From Candidatus Cloacimonadota bacterium (lineage in GTDB: Bacteria > Cloacimonadota > Cloacimonadia > Cloacimonadales > TCS61), in NCBI GenBank assembly GCA_023133395.1, contig JAGLWO010000019.1:1-16233 (forward strand): a stretch of DNA of 16,233 nucleotides, read 5' to 3'. The notes under the pieces were generated by a model. The model had not been told where the DNA came from. It saw nothing but the letters and a program-made list of their open reading frames with translations, and made no database searches. This document shows positions 13,927 to 16,233 of the stretch, in pieces. The position numbers were made by a program, and so were the translations under genes. Each line of letters opens with the position of its first letter. Position 1 is the first letter of the stretch.

Positions 13927-13969
13927 ACTAGGTGATATTTCTATATTTCACAGGGTTGATATTAATTTG

Positions 13970-15121
13970 CTATTCAATTTTTTTACTTTCCTTAAGAAAA
14001 AATTCACTTTTTTTAAGGTTGCCCATTTCTTTATAAACTTCGCTCATCTTCTGCATCCATTTCTTTTGCATCTCTGGACTTCTGATTTGAGAAGCGATAT
14101 GATAGGCGTGTCTAAAGTTTTCTATAGCCTTAGGGAATAAACCTCTCTTCTGGTATATCAATCCTATATTGCCAATAATTTCTGCCTCGCTATCAAGATC
14201 GTGAATTTGGGAGATGATATGATATGCCTTCTGCATAAACTTCATGGCTTCGGACAGACGGTTTGAATCATAGTACAATAATCCTAAGTTAGCCTTGCAG
14301 ACGCATTCTTTACGCTTATCATTTGATTTGATAAATATCGCAATTGCTTTTTTTAGATATTCTTCTGCCTTAGCAAAATTTCCTTTTTGTGCATAGATCC
14401 TAAAAATACTACCATAAGCGTCACCAACCAAACTTGACCCTTTTAAGAGTTCAACAGAACTTTGAAAATAGTTGTAAGCCTTATCTGTGTCATTGTATGA
14501 TAATGCTAAACAATGACCCATAGTAATATATGCAAAACCTAATTTTTTTTTGTCGACCATTTCTTCTGCAAGAGAAATAAGTTTTTGACAGGTTTTTAGC
14601 TCTTTTTCTTTGTTATTTAAAATATGATATAAATGCGTTATTTCTTCATATACCCTAAAAAGAAGTTTTTTGTTTTCATTACAGTTGGTCTCTAAGTTAT
14701 GTAAGATTTTCAAGGATTCTTCTCTTCTTTCAAGGTGATACAGCACAAGAGTCTTGATAAAAAGAACTTCCGAATTACCAGGACTTATATTTAATAATTC
14801 TTCTATTTCCAAAATTAACTCAGCAATAATTCGACTCTCAGGGTGAGGTGTCTTTTCCGATTCCAATTCCACTTTCATCTGTCTGTAAGATAATCCTTCT
14901 TTTCTCTTTTCATCAATCCAGATAATTCGTTCTTTAATTTCTAAGTCGTTTTTCCAGTAGGCAGGGAACTTTCCTCCTTCCCATTTGGGCTTTGGTAATA
15001 ACCCTTTCTGGATTAAACGCTGGATAGATCTTATCTTAGAGTTAATAAAATTACCCTCCCCGAATACTTCAAGGTTTTGTTCGTCTGCAAATTCTATCAA
15101 TTCATTTTGGTTTAATTTCAC
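13970..15121 (-). CDS. MerR-type HTH plus tetratricopeptide-repeat protein, likely regulator
   Basis: 383 residues. The start is GTG at 15121, with TAGGAG six bases upstream; no ATG fits better. Residues 28-86 look like a MerR-family winged helix (IRSIQRLIQKGLLP, a GG turn, then KEGLSYRQMKVEL). Residues 95-383 are helical repeats of TPR type, clearest at 194-228, 234-268, 274-308 and 314-348 (AYxxxGxxxxxxGxxxxAxxxxxxA pattern). There is no signal peptide or membrane segment, so it is cytoplasmic. DNA binding through the HTH and protein or peptide sensing through the TPRs are inferred from the families. It lies directly upstream of the exported-protein genes on the same strand, which suggests it controls them, itself, or both. 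The sequence is Lys/Glu-rich and is free of the palindromes seen in its neighbours. Confidence 0.85.
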   Translation of the reverse strand: MKLNQNELIEFADEQNLEVFGEGNFINSKIRSIQRLIQKGLLPKPKWEGGKFPAYWKNDLEIKERIIWIDEKRKEGLSYRQMKVELESEKTPHPESRIIAELILEIEELLNISPGNSEVLFIKTLVLYHLERREESLKILHNLETNCNENKKLLFRVYEEITHLYHILNNKEKELKTCQKLISLAEEMVDKKKLGFAYITMGHCLALSYNDTDKAYNYFQSSVELLKGSSLVGDAYGSIFRIYAQKGNFAKAEEYLKKAIAIFIKSNDKRKECVCKANLGLLYYDSNRLSEAMKFMQKAYHIISQIHDLDSEAEIIGNIGLIYQKRGLFPKAIENFRHAYHIASQIRSPEMQKKWMQKMSEVYKEMGNLKKSEFFLKESKKIE

Positions 15122-15157
15122 TTTTTTCTCCTATAAAAAACTAACATTCCCAATTTA

Positions 15158-15178
15158 GTTGCGACAATGTTGTGACAA
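15158..15178 (-). promoter_or_regulatory. Operator-like tandem repeat TTGTCNCAAC x2
   Basis: On the minus strand TTGTCACAAC and TTGTCGCAAC follow each other with an 11-base period, about one helix turn, between the promoter-like boxes and the GTG start of the HTH-TPR gene. That position suits a repressor or activator site. Binding by the HTH-TPR protein itself is inference. Confidence 0.4.
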
Positions 15179-15206
15179 AGATTTTTTTTTTGAAATTGTC
15201 TGTCAA
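15176..15206 (-). promoter_or_regulatory. Candidate promoter of the HTH-TPR gene
   Basis: TTGACA (complement of 15201-15206) is a consensus -35. About 18 bases on is AATCTTTG (complement of 15176-15183), which fits the TAnnTTTG-type -7 element of Bacteroidota better than TATAAT. A run of ten A lies between them. The start would fall at the operator-like repeat. Confidence 0.4.
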
Positions 15207-15440
15207 GAATTTTCTCGGTTTGGATAAATATTTTTTTATTTTTTTATCAAAGTTATAGTAATGAATTATTGATGAGATATATGATTTTACAGTTAATTTG
15301 TGTATATTGAAAATGGGAGAGATAAGGATTGTAGCCTTAAAAAGCGTGAAAGCAAGTCAATTTGTATATGCTGTAAACAGTAAAAGCATTCAACTTGTAT
15401 TATATTCATCATTTTGTTATTATTCTTCATTATTTAATTT

Positions 15441-15479
15441 GAAATAATAAAAGAGCTACTATTATGATGTAGCCCTTTT
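15441..15479 (-). terminator. Intrinsic terminator downstream of the aminohydrolase
   Basis: On the minus strand AAAAGGGCTAC pairs with GTAGCTCTTTT (11 bp, one G-U pair) across a 9-base loop, and the T run continues as TTTTATTATTT. On the plus strand the same stem has an A-C mismatch and only four T, so minus-strand use is favoured. It lies past the antitoxin remnant. Confidence 0.75.
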
Positions 15480-15506
15480 GTGCTATATGTAATTTTAATT
15501 TAGATG

Positions 15507-15682
15507 TTATATAAAGAATCTCTTTTTTACTTCTTCGTGGGATTGGATTTTACCTTCTTATTTCGCTTTTAAACCTTCTTCGATTTTTTTCATAACATAA
15601 AGCTCATAAAAAAATGTGTCCTAACTTGCAATTTTACGAAAGTTTAAGATATTTTCTTTACAATTTTTTTAATCGTCTCCAT
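15507..15682 (-). pseudogene. Decayed antitoxin-like gene remnant
   Basis: From the ATG at 15593 the frame reads MKKIEEGLKAK, TAA (15558-15560), EGKIQSHEEVKKRFFI, stop. Read across the single in-frame stop, it matches the usual C-terminus of small addiction-module antitoxins (IEEGLKA...EG...SHEEVKKRF); TAA could come from a Lys AAA by one change. A separate upstream fragment, METIKKIVKKIS then stop (ATG at 15682, after an AAGGGG-like site), may be its original N-terminus. No toxin gene is visible next to it. The family assignment is from memory of the motif, not from a search. Confidence 0.5.
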
Positions 15683-15781
15683 ATTGCTACCCCTTATTTT
15701 ATCTTCAAATCTGGAGATATTTAAAATTTCTGATAACACTGGAAATCATGTCAAATAAGTTTTATATTATGTTGTACTTTC

Positions 15782-16233
15782 CTATCTAAGTCGTTTCCAC
15801 ATTTTCTTGGCGAGTTCAGCTGTTTTAGCTGCAAGAGCTGCACTGTCTAATTTGCACAGTTTCTTGTTCTGCATAAGGATTTTACCATTGCAGATTGTAG
15901 TATCTACTTCGGCGTCGTACAATCCGAAAATAAAATGACTGAGAAAATTGTTTACATTTAGTGGGGTGATCGGATCGTAATCCACAAGTATGATATCTGC
16001 TGCTGCACCTTGGGAAATTTCTCCGAGTTTTACAGGAAAATATTTCATAGCAATCTTTGGGTTGTTCCATAAAAGCAATTTAGGCGCTTCACAAAATGCT
16101 ACACGGGGATCCTTTTTATCCAGACGGTGTAACAGGTATGCAACACGCATTTGTAGGAACATATTTGAAGTCATGCCATCGGTTCCGAGTCCAACGAGAA
16201 TCCCTTTTTTCATCATATCGAGTACTTTGGATA
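15782..16233 (-). CDS. ssnA: SsnA-like aminohydrolase, C-terminal part (5' end outside window)
   Basis: About 150 residues; the frame stays open to the right edge (SKVLDMMKKG...), so the Met codons at 16216 and 16213 are internal. GLGTDGMTSNMF carries the metal-binding or catalytic Asp of the amidohydrolase barrel's last strand. It is followed by the family's C-terminal beta-sandwich segments: LGEISQGAAADIILVDYDPITPLN, in which GAAADI(I/V) is typical, and TICNGKILMQNKKL. The pattern fits the putative aminohydrolase SsnA, a cytosolic metal-dependent deaminase-like enzyme of about 440 residues often encoded near selenium-dependent molybdenum hydroxylase genes; its substrate is unsettled. A related chlorohydrolase or guanine-deaminase-type enzyme is the alternative. 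It looks unrelated to the surface cluster and is followed by a terminator some 300 bases downstream. Confidence 0.8.
   Translation of the reverse strand, partial: SKVLDMMKKGILVGLGTDGMTSNMFLQMRVAYLLHRLDKKDPRVAFCEAPKLLLWNNPKIAMKYFPVKLGEISQGAAADIILVDYDPITPLNVNNFLSHFIFGLYDAEVDTTICNGKILMQNKKLCKLDSAALAAKTAELAKKMWKRLR

Larger units (their letters stand above)
15122..15506. other. AT-rich intergenic region, control sites but no convincing gene
   Basis: It contains the ribosome site, operator-like repeats and promoter-like boxes of the HTH-TPR gene near 15130-15206, and a terminator at 15441-15479. Between about 15210 and 15440 I see only AT-rich sequence with three loose copies of an AATTTGTRTAT-like string (near 15294, 15359 and 15391) and a weak ATGCT/AGCAT inverted repeat. 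Confidence 0.6.

Noticed and set aside
15313..15447. Plus-strand 44-codon ORF ending at the terminator hairpin
   Set aside because: No ribosome site before its ATG, no recognisable motif, AT-rich sequence, and the hairpin behind it works better for the minus strand.

Overview
The window looks like a piece of an AT-rich, uncultured bacterium of the FCB group (Cloacimonadota, WOR-3 or Marinimicrobia-like). The reason is four large exported proteins that end in the same type IX secretion (T9SS) sorting tail: the YPNPFNP motif, an FlgD-like Ig fold, and a conserved SSGIYFYRITA segment with a terminal Lys. Domain mixing and dense dispersed palindromic repeats fit the same groups. All confident genes are on the minus strand, so transcription runs from high to low coordinates. 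Phylum placement is inference.

From right to left. 15782-16233 is the C-terminal part of an SsnA-like aminohydrolase, followed by a decayed antitoxin-like pseudogene and an intrinsic terminator. 13970-15121 is a MerR-type HTH plus TPR protein, a likely cytoplasmic regulator, with a promoter-like and operator-like region in front. Then come a 42-codon leader ORF and four surface proteins: a gingipain-like C25 cysteine peptidase (10872-13760), a beta-helix/cohesin-like protein (7632-10736), a six-repeat propeller/cohesin-like protein (5963-7534) and a large cohesin-like/carboxypeptidase-regulatory mosaic (1966-5634). A structured 40-codon ORF and a terminator follow, then a seven-bladed SBBP beta-propeller with a dockerin-type double EF-hand (3-1364, continuing off the left edge).

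The working model is a cell-surface or secreted assembly. Three proteins carry cohesin-like domains and the neighbouring gene ends in a dockerin, which recalls a small cohesin-dockerin scaffold exported through T9SS. The C25-type peptidase would be an exported protease of the same set, and the HTH-TPR protein may control the cluster. The pairings are not proven.

The second theme is repeats. Nearly every spacer is built from small palindromes or from 8-9-base-period repeats. The 33-base sequence at three stop codons is the same or nearly so, one spacer is a single imperfect hairpin, and a 15-16 bp palindrome (TCCG...CGGA) occurs both in spacers and in frame inside the sorting tails and linkers of the exported proteins. 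No tRNA, rRNA, CRISPR array, insertion sequence or integrase was seen.
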